DNA of 64,000 nt from Pelagibaculum spongiae (GTDB taxonomy: Bacteria; Pseudomonadota; Gammaproteobacteria; Enterobacterales; Pelagibaculaceae): NCBI RefSeq assembly GCF_003097315.1, contig NZ_QDDL01000002.1:124001-188000 (forward strand), in the 5' to 3' direction. The position numbers and the translations under genes are program-made. Below are positions 1 to 7,983 of the stretch, piece after piece. Position 1 is the first letter of the stretch. Every line of letters starts with the position of its first letter. The notes below the pieces were generated by a model, which had not been told where the DNA came from, made no database searches, and saw only the letters and a program-made list of their open reading frames with translations.

Positions 1-771
1 AGAAATACTGCCAAATACTGCTGCGCCAATAACCATGGCTTCGGGTGATTTTGCAATTCTTCCTGAAGTCGCTGCTGGAATTAGCATTAGTCCGGTGAGT
101 ACTAAAACACCGACTACTTTAATTGCCAATGCCACAGCAATCGCGAGCAACAGCACTAATTGAATGCGCAATCTGGCAACTGAAACACCTTCTATTTTTG
201 CTAGGGTTTCATCAACCGTGATCATCAACAAATCGCGCCAGCTAAAACTAATACCTGCAATCACTAGCAATAATCCGCTAGCGATCCACCACAAGTCTTG
301 CTCAGCAACCGACAACACATCACCCAACAGGTAATTGCTTAGATTTACCCCGCGATCGGCAACCAATGAAGCCACCACAATGCCAAGCGCTAACGAACCA
401 TGGGAAATAATACCGAGTAGGGCATCGTTGCCAATAACAGGTTGATTCGCTGTAAAAGTTGCAGATTTTTTAAATGGATTTAGCCGCTGCAGATTTAAAC
501 TTGAAACAACATTGCTACCATCACCAAGCATTAGACCTAAAATCAATGCCAGCAATAGCAAAACCACTACCACACCATATAAAGGTGCAAATTCAAAAAA
601 TACCGCCAGCGCGACACCTAATAAAGAACCATGGGCCAAGGTATCGCCAAAGAAAGCCATTTTTCGCCAAATCAAAAAGCTGCCCAGCGGGGCTGACATT
701 AAGCTGATCATGATCGCAGCTAATCCTGGTACCCATAAAATTTCTAGCCATTCACTCATTGTTTCAATCAT
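1..771 (-). CDS. znuB: Zinc ABC transporter permease ZnuB (partial, 3' end outside window)
   Basis: This is the inner-membrane permease of the high-affinity Zn(II) importer; it works with the ZnuC ATPase and the periplasmic binding protein ZnuA. The reverse strand reads open from an ATG at 771 (MIETMSEWLEIL...) through 257 codons to the window edge. It contains the family signature region 'APLGSFLIWRKMAFFGDTLAHG' in its first 50 residues, followed by several hydrophobic helices. A second in-frame ATG lies at 759; neither has a strong ribosome site. About 210 bases, mostly a palindromic repeat, separate it from znuC, whereas these two genes are usually contiguous. ZnuB proteins are normally about 260-270 residues, so only a few are missing. 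Confidence 0.9.
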   Translation of the reverse strand, partial: MIETMSEWLEILWVPGLAAIMISLMSAPLGSFLIWRKMAFFGDTLAHGSLLGVALAVFFEFAPLYGVVVVLLLLALILGLMLGDGSNVVSSLNLQRLNPFKKSATFTANQPVIGNDALLGIISHGSLALGIVVASLVADRGVNLSNYLLGDVLSVAEQDLWWIASGLLLVIAGISFSWRDLLMITVDETLAKIEGVSVARLRIQLVLLLAIAVALAIKVVGVLVLTGLMLIPAATSGRIAKSPEAMVIGAAVFGSIS

Positions 772-844
772 GTTGGTCGCTTCTTTTTTTAGGCGAATCT
801 ATCGTTATAAGCTGCGGTTTTCGTTTTATGCTTGACCCTTAATT

Positions 845-972
845 CCTGGGTGCGCCGTCAGGCTTAGCCAGGCTACGAAAACCGATTGGTTTTTATTGAT
901 AAAATTCGAGCTTTTCAATTAATACCAACCCAAGTCAGATACAAGGTTGGGCAAGCCTGTGGGCGCACCCAG
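845..972. repeat. MITE-like palindromic repeat, copy 1 (between znuC and znuB)
   Basis: The ends are inverted repeats: CCTGGGTGCGCC at 845-856 against GGGCGCACCCAG at 961-972, extended inward by CAGGCTTAGCCAGGC and GGTTGGGCAAGCC. An internal short palindrome AAAACCGATTGGTTTT follows the left end. Related copies lie at 3052-3213 and 4997-5160. There is no coding capacity, so this looks like a non-autonomous mobile or REP-type element. Confidence 0.75.
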
Positions 973-981
973 CACAATTTG

Positions 982-1749
982 TTAATGCTTGCACTGCTCA
1001 TCACCACCTCCCACTACTTCGCCATCGCAACCGTGGGTGTGATTATGGTGATGGGTATATACCGCTAAAGCCTCAGCTTCTGTAGGACTAAATAAACGAA
1101 GATATTCTGGATGCTGGCTAACCATTTCCGGGTGACCGCTGCAGCAGATATGTTGATTGAGGCATAAAACCTGATCGGTACCTGACATTACTAGGTGCAA
1201 ATCATGGGATACCATTAATACGCCGCAGTTCAGTTGATCTCTTAGCTGGCCAATCAAACGATACAGTTCGGCCTGACCGGTGATATCCACGCCCTGCGCA
1301 GGTTCATCTAACACGAGTAAATCTGGTTTACGCAATATAGCCCTGGCTAACAATACTCGCTGCCACTCTCCGCCAGACAACACATGTACCGAGCGCTGCA
1401 GTAAACGCAGCATGCCGACTTGCTGCAATGCTTGTTCTATTTCTTGCTGGCTAATTTGCTTGCAAGCCAATCTTAAAAAACGTTCAACCGATAAAGGCAA
1501 TGCCGGATTAACTTGCAGTTTTTGCGGCATATAGCCAATGCGTAGCTTTCGCTTGCGTTTAATTTGGCCCGAATCTTCCCGCTCTAACCCCAGCAATAAT
1601 TTGAGCAAGGTAGATTTCCCGGCACCATTGGGGCCGATGACTACCACAATTTTCCCTGCAGTTACTTCCAGAGAAATATCTTTTAAAATATGCCGTTGGT
1701 TGCGTACAAAACAGATATTTTCTGCCTTGATTAAAAATGATTCAGCCAA
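982..1749 (-). CDS. znuC: Zinc ABC transporter ATP-binding protein ZnuC
   Basis: This is the cytoplasmic ATPase that powers zinc import by ZnuABC. The 255-residue protein has Walker A GPNGAGKST near residue 39, the ABC signature LSGGEWQRV, Walker B LLVLDEPAQGVD, and the switch His in VSHDLHLV, in normal order. The C-terminus is rich in histidine and acid (HHHNHTHGCDGE...), a common trait of ZnuC proteins that may bind zinc. It is divergent from znuA with a Zur-type operator between them. Downstream on the same strand is znuB, but a 128-bp repeat element sits in the gap. The start at 1749 is followed by MAESFLIKAENICF, a normal family N-terminus, and GAGGTCCTC-like bases upstream on the minus strand could serve the ribosome. 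Confidence 0.93.
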   Translation of the reverse strand: MAESFLIKAENICFVRNQRHILKDISLEVTAGKIVVVIGPNGAGKSTLLKLLLGLEREDSGQIKRKRKLRIGYMPQKLQVNPALPLSVERFLRLACKQISQQEIEQALQQVGMLRLLQRSVHVLSGGEWQRVLLARAILRKPDLLVLDEPAQGVDITGQAELYRLIGQLRDQLNCGVLMVSHDLHLVMSGTDQVLCLNQHICCSGHPEMVSQHPEYLRLFSPTEAEALAVYTHHHNHTHGCDGEVVGGGDEQCKH

Positions 1750-1777
1750 GAGGACCTCTGTAAATCAAATGTTTTGG

Positions 1778-1861
1778 TGGTCGAATTTACCATTGGTGTC
1801 AATTGCAGCATGGTCTGTTGTGGTCAAATTCACCGTTGGCATTAATTGCACCATGGTCTGT
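1778..1861. repeat. Two 41-bp imperfect direct repeats upstream of znuC
   Basis: Two copies of a 41-bp sequence lie at 1778-1818 and 1821-1861, each starting TGGTC and ending CATGGTCTGT, with 7 differences by my count. They lie in the leader between znuC and the Zur-like site. Function unknown; it may be simple duplication or a binding region. Confidence 0.7.
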
Positions 1862-1891
1862 AGGTTGTACGGAGCGCTAGGCGCGACCTAC
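1860..1891. repeat. Short palindrome GTAGGT...ACCTAC
   Basis: GTAGGT at 1860-1865 pairs with ACCTAC at 1886-1891 around a GC-rich centre containing GAGCGCTAGGCGC. It looks like a small REP-type palindrome inside the znuC-znuA intergenic region. Confidence 0.5.
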
Positions 1892-1977
1892 AAATTTCGG
1901 GGATTGATACCAATCAATACCCGGCAAATAATCTGTCGTGTGTGGTGCTTGTATCTGCAGTTGTGACCACTGCCCAA

Positions 1978-1996
1978 GTTGTTATATTATAACAAC
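1978..1996. promoter_or_regulatory. Zur-type operator between znuA and znuC
   Basis: The 19-bp sequence GTTGTTATATTATAACAAC is a perfect 9-1-9 palindrome. Its core TGTTATATTATAACA matches the gammaproteobacterial Zur consensus (TGTTATA-n-TATAACA). Its place, 25 bases before the znuA ATG and in the divergent znuA/znuC gap, is where Zur repression of both genes would be expected. The Zur assignment is an inference from consensus and context. Confidence 0.85.
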
Positions 1997-2020
1997 ACAC
2001 CAATAAGCAGTAGTAGTTTA

Positions 2021-3016
2021 ATGTCTCGCCGCCAATTCTCACTAATAAGTAGTTTGTTTTTTTTATCAATCATCTTTCTAAGCCCTGTCAGCCATGCCGC
2101 CAAGGTTGAGACTTCGATTGCACCCATTCATTCTGTTGTTAGCTACTTGCTGGATGGTATTGACCAGCCAGGCTTGCTGATCGACAAGGCCACTTCACCA
2201 CATGATTTTGCCCTCAAACCATCACATCGCTTAAGACTAAAACGGGCCAAGTTAATTATTTGGGGCGGCGAATCTCTGGAAACCTCGCTGGCATTGCCGA
2301 TTAAAAAAATCACTCGCAAGAAAGATTTAGCGCTGTTAGATAACCGTAAACTGGACTTACTAGGCTTTCGTACGCAAAATCATTGGCTACCAGCTGTTGC
2401 ACAATCCAGTGCGATTACTTACTCAGCTTCTCAAGAGAGCAGCAGTGATAAACACAGTAATAAACACAAGCATGACCATTCATTGCACAGCCAGCTATAT
2501 AAAGACCCACATTTCTGGCTAGATCCTCGTAGAGTTTCCACCGCTGCTGAAATTATTCACCAGCAACTTCAGGCCGTTTACCCCAAGCAATCGCTGCAAC
2601 TTAAAAGCAACTTGGCCGCTTTTAATCGTCAATTGGAAGTTTTGGATCAGAACTTGCGCAATAAGTTATACCCAGTTCAAAAAACACCTTTTTTGGTCTT
2701 TCACGATGCTTGGCAATATTTCGATCATCGCTATCAGCTGAACCCTGCAGGGGCTTTAACCAATAACCCGGAACAGCCGTTAAAACTGCGAACCATTCAC
2801 TTGCTAAAGCAGCGTATTCGCAATCAAAATATTCACTGTTTGTTTAGTGAACCCCAGTTCCCTACTAAGTCGGTGCAAACCCTCGCCAGACTAACGGATA
2901 TTAAAGTGGCATTACTTGACCCACTCGGCAGCCAATTAGCGCCAGGTAAGCAGCTTTATTTTCAGATGATGAATAAGATTGGCGACGTTATGCGCCAATG
3001 CTTGATTCATTCGTAG
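2021..3016 (+). CDS. znuA: Zinc ABC transporter substrate-binding protein ZnuA
   Basis: This periplasmic protein captures Zn(II) and delivers it to ZnuB. I place the start at the ATG at 2021 (MSRRQFSLIS): the longer frame opens at a TTG inside the Zur operator, and 2021 gives a proper signal peptide with a cleavage-like SHAA. The predicted 331-residue protein has the expected zinc ligands: His in SPHDFALKPS, His in DPHFWLDP, His in FHDAWQYF, and a late Asp in ALLDPLG. A His/Lys/Asp-rich loop (KHSNKHKHDHSLHS) precedes the DPHFW motif, as in other ZnuA proteins. It is divergent from znuC. A MITE-like repeat begins about 35 bases after its stop. Confidence 0.93.
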   Translation: MSRRQFSLISSLFFLSIIFLSPVSHAAKVETSIAPIHSVVSYLLDGIDQPGLLIDKATSPHDFALKPSHRLRLKRAKLIIWGGESLETSLALPIKKITRKKDLALLDNRKLDLLGFRTQNHWLPAVAQSSAITYSASQESSSDKHSNKHKHDHSLHSQLYKDPHFWLDPRRVSTAAEIIHQQLQAVYPKQSLQLKSNLAAFNRQLEVLDQNLRNKLYPVQKTPFLVFHDAWQYFDHRYQLNPAGALTNNPEQPLKLRTIHLLKQRIRNQNIHCLFSEPQFPTKSVQTLARLTDIKVALLDPLGSQLAPGKQLYFQMMNKIGDVMRQCLIHS

Positions 3017-3051
3017 GCGTTCATTGGTCGTCATGAATAGAGCCTTGGCTT

Positions 3052-3213
3052 TCGGGTGCGCCACAGGCTTATTCATTTTGAGCCTTTGGTTCCCGGGTGC
3101 GCTGTCAGGCTTACCCAGGCTACGAAAACCAATTGGTTTTCATCAATATTAACCTCAAAATTGTTAATTCACTCCAAACCAAATGCAGGTTGGGTAAGCC
3201 CGAAGGCGCACCC
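3052..3213. repeat. MITE-like palindromic repeat, copy 2 (znuA-egtB gap)
   Basis: The main unit runs from CCCGGGTGCGCTGTCAGGC at 3092 to GGTTGGGTAAGCCCGAAGGC at 3188-3207 plus GCACCC, giving inverted ends. It has the same internal AAAACCAATTGGTTTT as copy 1. A partial extra left end (CGGGTGCGCCACAGGC) precedes it at 3053. Together with flanking sequence it fills most of the 345-base gap before egtB. Confidence 0.72.
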
Positions 3214-3361
3214 AACAATTCAAGCGGCAATCGCACCCAACAGTTTAAGCGCTAGCCATACCCGGTAAAACACAAACCCTCTACAACTGACATCAACAGT
3301 TAATTTCTATGGTCTATGCTTGATTTCCAATACCTGACGAAACAAAAGAACAGGATTGGTT

Positions 3362-4963
3362 ATGGATACCCCAGATTCAGATTTTCTCCCAAGCGCTATC
3401 GGCACTTTGGCAGCTTCTCCGACTATATCTTCAACTGTTTCTTCACAACCTGCTGACTCTAAGCCAACACTTGAAGCACTTGCCCAAGATTACTGCACTA
3501 TCCGAGCAATCAGTGAACAGCTTTGTCAGCCGTTGGAAATTGAAGATTATATGCTCCAAAGCATGCCAGATGTCAGCCCTACAAAGTGGCATCTTGCGCA
3601 TGTTAGCTGGTTTTTTGAAACTTTCATTTTGATCCCTTTTTCTGATAACTATCAGGTATTCAATTCTGAATGGGATCATCTGTTTAATTCCTATTACCAG
3701 CATCACGGCACCCCTTTTTCTCGCCCCAAAAGAGGGCTGCTTAGTCGGCCTACCGTTAAACAGGTTTACCAATACCGGGCGCATATTGACCAAAAAATGC
3801 AGCAGCTGTTGCAAACACTACAGAGCCCGAATAAAGACCTAATCAATCAAGAGACGACCCAACAAACAACCGAAGAAATAATTCGCCGTTGTTATATTGG
3901 GCTAAATCATGAGCAGCAGCATCAAGAATTATTGCTCACCGATATAAAATATAATTTATTTCAAAACCCCGCCTACCCCAAATACCAAAGTGAAAAATCA
4001 CACAGCACTTCATATGAACCTTCGCACGACTCTTTACACAATTCATCACACGACTCTTTACACGACCTCTTAACGCCGAGCGCTGCTCAAATTCAACCAA
4101 CAGATATGAACTGGATTAAAATTTTTGGCGGCCAGCATTCAATTGGAATAAATAAAGAACAGACATCAGAAAATAGTACTTCTAATTTCGATTTTAGCTA
4201 TGACAATGAACAGCCCATTCACCCGGTAATTATTAATGATTTTTTACTAGCCGATAGAACAATTACTAATCAAGAATTCTTATTATTTATTGAAGATGGC
4301 GGCTATCAAAATTTCGAGTTTTGGCTTTCCGACGGCTGGGATACTTGTTGCGAACAAAAATGGCATGCGCCACTTTATTGGGTTAACAAAAACAACCAGT
4401 GGTTTGAATATACTTTAAATGGTTTACAGCGATTAAATCCTTTACAACCGGTTTGCCATATTAGCTTTTACGAAGCCGATGCCTACGCCCGCTGGGCGGG
4501 CTGCCGATTACCCACCGAGGCAGAATGGGAAGTGGCAGCAGCAATATCACAAGCATCTGAATCAACTGAACTATCTACCACCGAACTATCTACCACCGAA
4601 CTATCTACCACCAAACTATCTACCACCAAATTATCCGCAACTAGCAATGGTCATTGGCTAGAAGATGGCCTGCGCCAAAATCGACTGCATCCTATCAGCG
4701 TTCAGAATCATTCAGATATAACAAAACTGCAACAGATGATGGGTAATGTCTGGGAATGGACCTCCAGCGCTTATCTTGCTTACCCTGGCTATAAAGTAGA
4801 GGCAGGTGCTTTGGGCGAATACAATGGGAAATTTATGTGTAATCAAATGGTGCTTCGGGGCGGTAGCTGCATATCTCAACGTAACCATTTACGAACCAGC
4901 TACCGTAACTTTTTTTATCCACAAAGTCGTTGGCAGTTTAGTGGCATTAGGCTGGCGAAATAA
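3362..4963 (+). CDS. egtB: Ergothioneine biosynthesis sulfoxide synthase EgtB
   Basis: EgtB is the non-haem iron enzyme that oxidatively joins trimethylhistidine (hercynine) to a thiol to form the sulfoxide intermediate of ergothioneine. The N-terminal DinB-like half carries the probable iron ligands H80 (in WHLAHVSWFFET) and H183/H187 (NHEQQHQE). The C-terminal half is an FGE-sulfatase fold with CRLPTEAEWE, MGNVWEWTSS and LRGGSC...RTSYRNFF. I use ATG 3362 with AGGA 6 bases upstream rather than TTG 3356. At 533 residues it exceeds the usual 420-450 because of a Ser/His/Asp-rich linker near residues 213-240 and an STTEL repeat near residue 405. There is no C-terminal methyltransferase domain, so it is not OvoA. 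The methylating partner egtD follows. Confidence 0.9.
   Translation: MDTPDSDFLPSAIGTLAASPTISSTVSSQPADSKPTLEALAQDYCTIRAISEQLCQPLEIEDYMLQSMPDVSPTKWHLAHVSWFFETFILIPFSDNYQVFNSEWDHLFNSYYQHHGTPFSRPKRGLLSRPTVKQVYQYRAHIDQKMQQLLQTLQSPNKDLINQETTQQTTEEIIRRCYIGLNHEQQHQELLLTDIKYNLFQNPAYPKYQSEKSHSTSYEPSHDSLHNSSHDSLHDLLTPSAAQIQPTDMNWIKIFGGQHSIGINKEQTSENSTSNFDFSYDNEQPIHPVIINDFLLADRTITNQEFLLFIEDGGYQNFEFWLSDGWDTCCEQKWHAPLYWVNKNNQWFEYTLNGLQRLNPLQPVCHISFYEADAYARWAGCRLPTEAEWEVAAAISQASESTELSTTELSTTELSTTKLSTTKLSATSNGHWLEDGLRQNRLHPISVQNHSDITKLQQMMGNVWEWTSSAYLAYPGYKVEAGALGEYNGKFMCNQMVLRGGSCISQRNHLRTSYRNFFYPQSRWQFSGIRLAK
4571..4630 (+). repeat. 15-bp tandem repeat inside egtB (STTEL repeats)
   Basis: Four consecutive 15-bp units, CTATCTACCACCGAA twice and then CTATCTACCACCAAA twice, encode LSTTE/LSTTK. 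Partial units flank them. The period is a multiple of three, so gain or loss of units leaves the frame intact. Confidence 0.92.
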
Positions 4964-4996
4964 ATAAACGTTGGGGGCGTTTTAATTTACCCACAT

Positions 4997-5160
4997 TGTT
5001 GGGTACGCCGTAGGCTTACCCAACCTACTTTTTCGGTATTAATTTGAATATTCGACATTTACCAACAAAAAAACCAATCGGTTTTCGTAGCCTGGGTAAG
5101 CCCGTAGGCGCACCCGGGAACCACAGGTTTAATATGGGTAAGCCCGTAGGCGTACCCGGG
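4997..5160. repeat. MITE-like palindromic repeat, copy 3 (between egtB and egtD)
   Basis: This copy is in the opposite orientation to copies 1 and 2: TTGGGTACGCCGTAGGC near 4999 opens it, and AAAACC..GGTTTTCGTAGCC followed by GGGTAAGCCCGTAGGCGCAC closes it at about 5115. A second right end (GGGTAAGCCCGTAGGCGTAC) is repeated at 5136-5155. It fills the gap between two genes of one pathway. Confidence 0.75.
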
Positions 5161-5195
5161 AATCGAAGGTTTATTTTGCTAAAAAGGATTTTGGC

Positions 5196-6206
5196 ATGAA
5201 TAAGAGCAATCAAAAGCTTATGACAGAAAATTTACAACCAAATCTGCAACAACACACAGCTGACTTTCAATTTCATGATTTTGCGCCGAAATCAGAAGAT
5301 TTGTCGCAAGCAATTCAAAGTGGCTGGTCAGAGAAACCAAAAAATATCTCGCCTAAGTTTTTCTATGACCAGCGTGGCTCACAATTATTTGATAAAATTT
5401 GTCAGCTTGATGAATATTACGTCACTCGAACTGAAATCATGCTGCTAGAAAAACACGCCAATGAAATAGCAAAGAATATTGGCGACAATAGCTGCTTAAT
5501 TGAAATGGGCAGTGGCAGCAGTAAAAAAATACGATTAATTCTAGAAGCATTGCGCCCGGCTCTTTACATGCCGATTGATATTTCCCGTGAACATCTAATC
5601 GAATCAGCTAGCCTATTAGCCAAAGACTACTCTTGGTTAAAAATTAATGCAGTGTGCTTGGATTATTCAGAGCAGTGGAACCTTCCCGACGAGACACCAA
5701 GACTGAACCGCGCTGCTTTTTTCCCTGGCTCGAGCATTGGTAATTTTCATCCTCTGCAAGCTTCGCAACTGCTGCAGCAAATGTCTCAAGCACTCGGTAA
5801 GGGCGGAAAAATTATTATTGGCGTCGACCTGAAAAAGCCAGAAAAACAGCTTAATGCGGCCTATAACGATAAAAATGGCATTACTGCTGAGTTTAATAAA
5901 AATCTATTGCATCGAATTAACCGTGAGCTTTTTTGCGACATTAACCCTGACAGCTTTAGCCATAACGCCTTCTACTCCCATTCACATAATCGAATTGAAA
6001 TGCACCTAGTAAGTAACCAGCAACAAGTTATTTCTATTCAAGGAATCGATTACCATTTCGACAAAGGGGAATCAATTCATACCGAATGCTCATATAAATA
6101 CTCAGCAAGTGACTTTCAACAGCTAGCAGTAAATTCAGGACTAACACCGCTCAAATGCTGGATAGACAACGAAGCGAAGTTCAGTATTCATTTGTTGGAA
6201 TATTAA
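5196..6206 (+). CDS. egtD: L-histidine N-alpha-methyltransferase EgtD
   Basis: EgtD trimethylates histidine with three S-adenosylmethionine molecules to give hercynine, the substrate of EgtB. The 336-residue protein has the family's KFFYDQRGSQLFDKIC, a SAM-binding LIEMGSGSSKK, the IDIS acidic turn and FPGSSIGNF, typical of EgtD. The ATG at 5196 has AAAAGGA about 9 bases upstream; an in-frame ATG at 5220 is less likely. egtB lies upstream on the same strand, with a 230-base gap largely filled by a palindromic repeat. No egtE-like lyase is visible nearby, so the last pathway step must be encoded elsewhere or done by another enzyme. Confidence 0.92.
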   Translation: MNKSNQKLMTENLQPNLQQHTADFQFHDFAPKSEDLSQAIQSGWSEKPKNISPKFFYDQRGSQLFDKICQLDEYYVTRTEIMLLEKHANEIAKNIGDNSCLIEMGSGSSKKIRLILEALRPALYMPIDISREHLIESASLLAKDYSWLKINAVCLDYSEQWNLPDETPRLNRAAFFPGSSIGNFHPLQASQLLQQMSQALGKGGKIIIGVDLKKPEKQLNAAYNDKNGITAEFNKNLLHRINRELFCDINPDSFSHNAFYSHSHNRIEMHLVSNQQQVISIQGIDYHFDKGESIHTECSYKYSASDFQQLAVNSGLTPLKCWIDNEAKFSIHLLEY

Positions 6207-6253
6207 AATAAAAGTCACTATTCAGCAAAAAAGATGAGGCGGTTAATTGTTAG

Positions 6254-6390
6254 CGCATCGTCATTCTCGCCAAGGAATGGCGAGAATCCAGCGACAGGGA
6301 GGTTTCACGGCAATGCAACGTACGTGCTGGATGATTTACCGCCCATGGCAGCTGGATCCCGGCATCCCTGCTCGGAACGACAGAACCCAA
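6254..6390. repeat. Palindromic repeat element downstream of egtD
   Basis: The left end contains a hairpin ATTCTCGCCA-AGGAA-TGGCGAGAAT followed by CCAGCG. The right end has GCTGGATCCCGGC and GGAACGACAG, mirroring CGTCATTC...ATCCAG. This is the style of the widespread TCGTCATTCC...GGAATGACGA chromosomal repeats. It occupies much of the 297-base convergent gap between egtD and radA; I see no gene there. Confidence 0.6.
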
Positions 6391-6503
6391 TTAAATCTGC
6401 CTATTACGAAGCGGTCGGTAAATATGCTGAATAGTTACAAATTAAAAAATATCGAAATTGAATTAACAATTTCGACATTTTAATTTGTCTGTTTTCAACC
6501 GTT

Positions 6504-7871
6504 TTACAAAGCATCAACCGCTTCAGACAAATGTTCGACCGCAACTACTTCCATACCATCAATTGGAGTGCGGGGTGCATTGCCTTTTGGGACAATCGCT
6601 CGGGTAAAGCCATGTTTAGCAGCATCTTTAATTCGCTCTTGCCCGGAAGGCACCGGGCGAATTTCTCCCGATAATCCTATTTCGCCAAAAACCACCAGCC
6701 CTTCTGGCAATGGTCGACTGCGCAGGCCTGAAATGACGGCCAATAGCACCGCGAGGTCAATACCGGTTTCTAATACTTTTACCCCGCCAACCACATTTAA
6801 AAAGACATCTTGGTCATGGGTCGCAATACCACCATGGCGGTGTAAAACGGCCAATAACATCGCGAGCCGATTATGATCTAAACCGACCGCTACCCGACGT
6901 GGGTGCCCGGTATGACTATCATCAACCAGCGCCTGCACTTCTACCAATAATGGCCGAGTACCTTCCCAACTCACCATTACCGCACTGCCGGGTAAGTCTG
7001 TTTTTCTGCCGGAAAGAAAAATTGCCGACGGATTACTGACTTCTTTGAGGCCGCGATCGGTCATGGCAAATACGCCCAGTTCATTGACTGCGCCAAAGCG
7101 GTTTTTAATCGCCCGAATTGCCCGGAAACGACTGCCTTTATCCCCTTCAAAATAGAGCACAGTATCAACCATATGCTCTAACACTCGTGGGCCAGCAATA
7201 GAGCCATCTTTGGTCACGTGGCCCACTAGAAAAATTGCAACGCCTGATTGCTTAGCAAGCCGAACTAAACGTGCGGCGCTTTCTCTCACTTGGCTTACCG
7301 AACCCGGCGCAGAACTCACAAGATCTGAAAAAATGGTCTGAATCGAATCAACCACCATTACTTTGGGTTTTTCCCGTTCAGCGACTTCGGCAATTTTTTC
7401 GACTCGGGTTTCGGTGAGTAATTTTAATTTATCGGTCGGCAGACCTAAGCGACGGGCACGCAAGGCAACCTGCTGCAACGACTCTTCACCGGTCACATAC
7501 AGCACTGGCATTTTGGTTGATAAATGTGCCATCGATTGAATCAACAATGTTGATTTACCAATACCCGGATCACCGCCAATTAGCACCACTGCGCCATCAA
7601 CCATGCCACCACCAAGCACACGGTCGAGCTCTAATAAACCACTGGAGAAACGTGGGTCTTCAACCAGATTAACTTCATTGATTAATACCGCCTCAGTTTG
7701 GGCAGTACCGGTCCAGCCTGCGGAGCGAGGGTTTTTTGAAACAGCCGGCGCATTGGAAACCAGCTGTTCTTGCATAGAGTTCCAGGCACCACAGTCATTA
7801 CAGCGACCGGCCCATTTGGGCGAATCTGCGCCACACTCTGAACAAACGAAACGAATTTTTTCTTTGGCCAT
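6504..7871 (-). CDS. radA: DNA repair protein RadA (Sms)
   Basis: RadA is a RecA-related hexameric ATPase that drives branch migration during recombination and repair. The 455-residue protein starts with a C4 zinc finger (C10, C13, C24, C27), then Walker A GGDPGIGKS at 99-107, the RadA-specific KNRFGAVNELGVF, and a C-terminal Lon-protease-like domain with VGGVKVLETGIDLAVLLA and FGEIGLSGEIRPV. Length and domain order are normal. It is convergent with egtD. The start is fixed by the MAKEKIRFVCSECG N-terminus, typical of the family, although no strong ribosome site is seen. Confidence 0.96.
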   Translation of the reverse strand: MAKEKIRFVCSECGADSPKWAGRCNDCGAWNSMQEQLVSNAPAVSKNPRSAGWTGTAQTEAVLINEVNLVEDPRFSSGLLELDRVLGGGMVDGAVVLIGGDPGIGKSTLLIQSMAHLSTKMPVLYVTGEESLQQVALRARRLGLPTDKLKLLTETRVEKIAEVAEREKPKVMVVDSIQTIFSDLVSSAPGSVSQVRESAARLVRLAKQSGVAIFLVGHVTKDGSIAGPRVLEHMVDTVLYFEGDKGSRFRAIRAIKNRFGAVNELGVFAMTDRGLKEVSNPSAIFLSGRKTDLPGSAVMVSWEGTRPLLVEVQALVDDSHTGHPRRVAVGLDHNRLAMLLAVLHRHGGIATHDQDVFLNVVGGVKVLETGIDLAVLLAVISGLRSRPLPEGLVVFGEIGLSGEIRPVPSGQERIKDAAKHGFTRAIVPKGNAPRTPIDGMEVVAVEHLSEAVDAL

Positions 7872-7983
7872 GGTTCAACGGTTTGTACAATAGTGGCTAA
7901 ACTTTATCACATTGACTAAAAGCTAAAAGCTAAATCACTACTAACACCTATTCAACTTGGCCGCTAAGGAAAGAAAAGCTGAT

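Noticed and set aside
474-835. Plus-strand frames opposite znuB
   Set aside because: They are shadows of the znuB coding strand with no family features.
845-972. Rho-independent terminator of znuC
   Set aside because: The long inverted ends, internal palindrome and two further copies mark it as a repeat element; it has no adjacent T-run on the correct strand.
4479-4661. Short frame with NYLPPNYLPP repeats
   Set aside because: It is an out-of-frame reading of the egtB 15-bp repeat.
3362-4963. Ovothiol synthase OvoA
   Set aside because: There is no C-terminal methyltransferase domain, and egtD lies downstream, so EgtB fits better.
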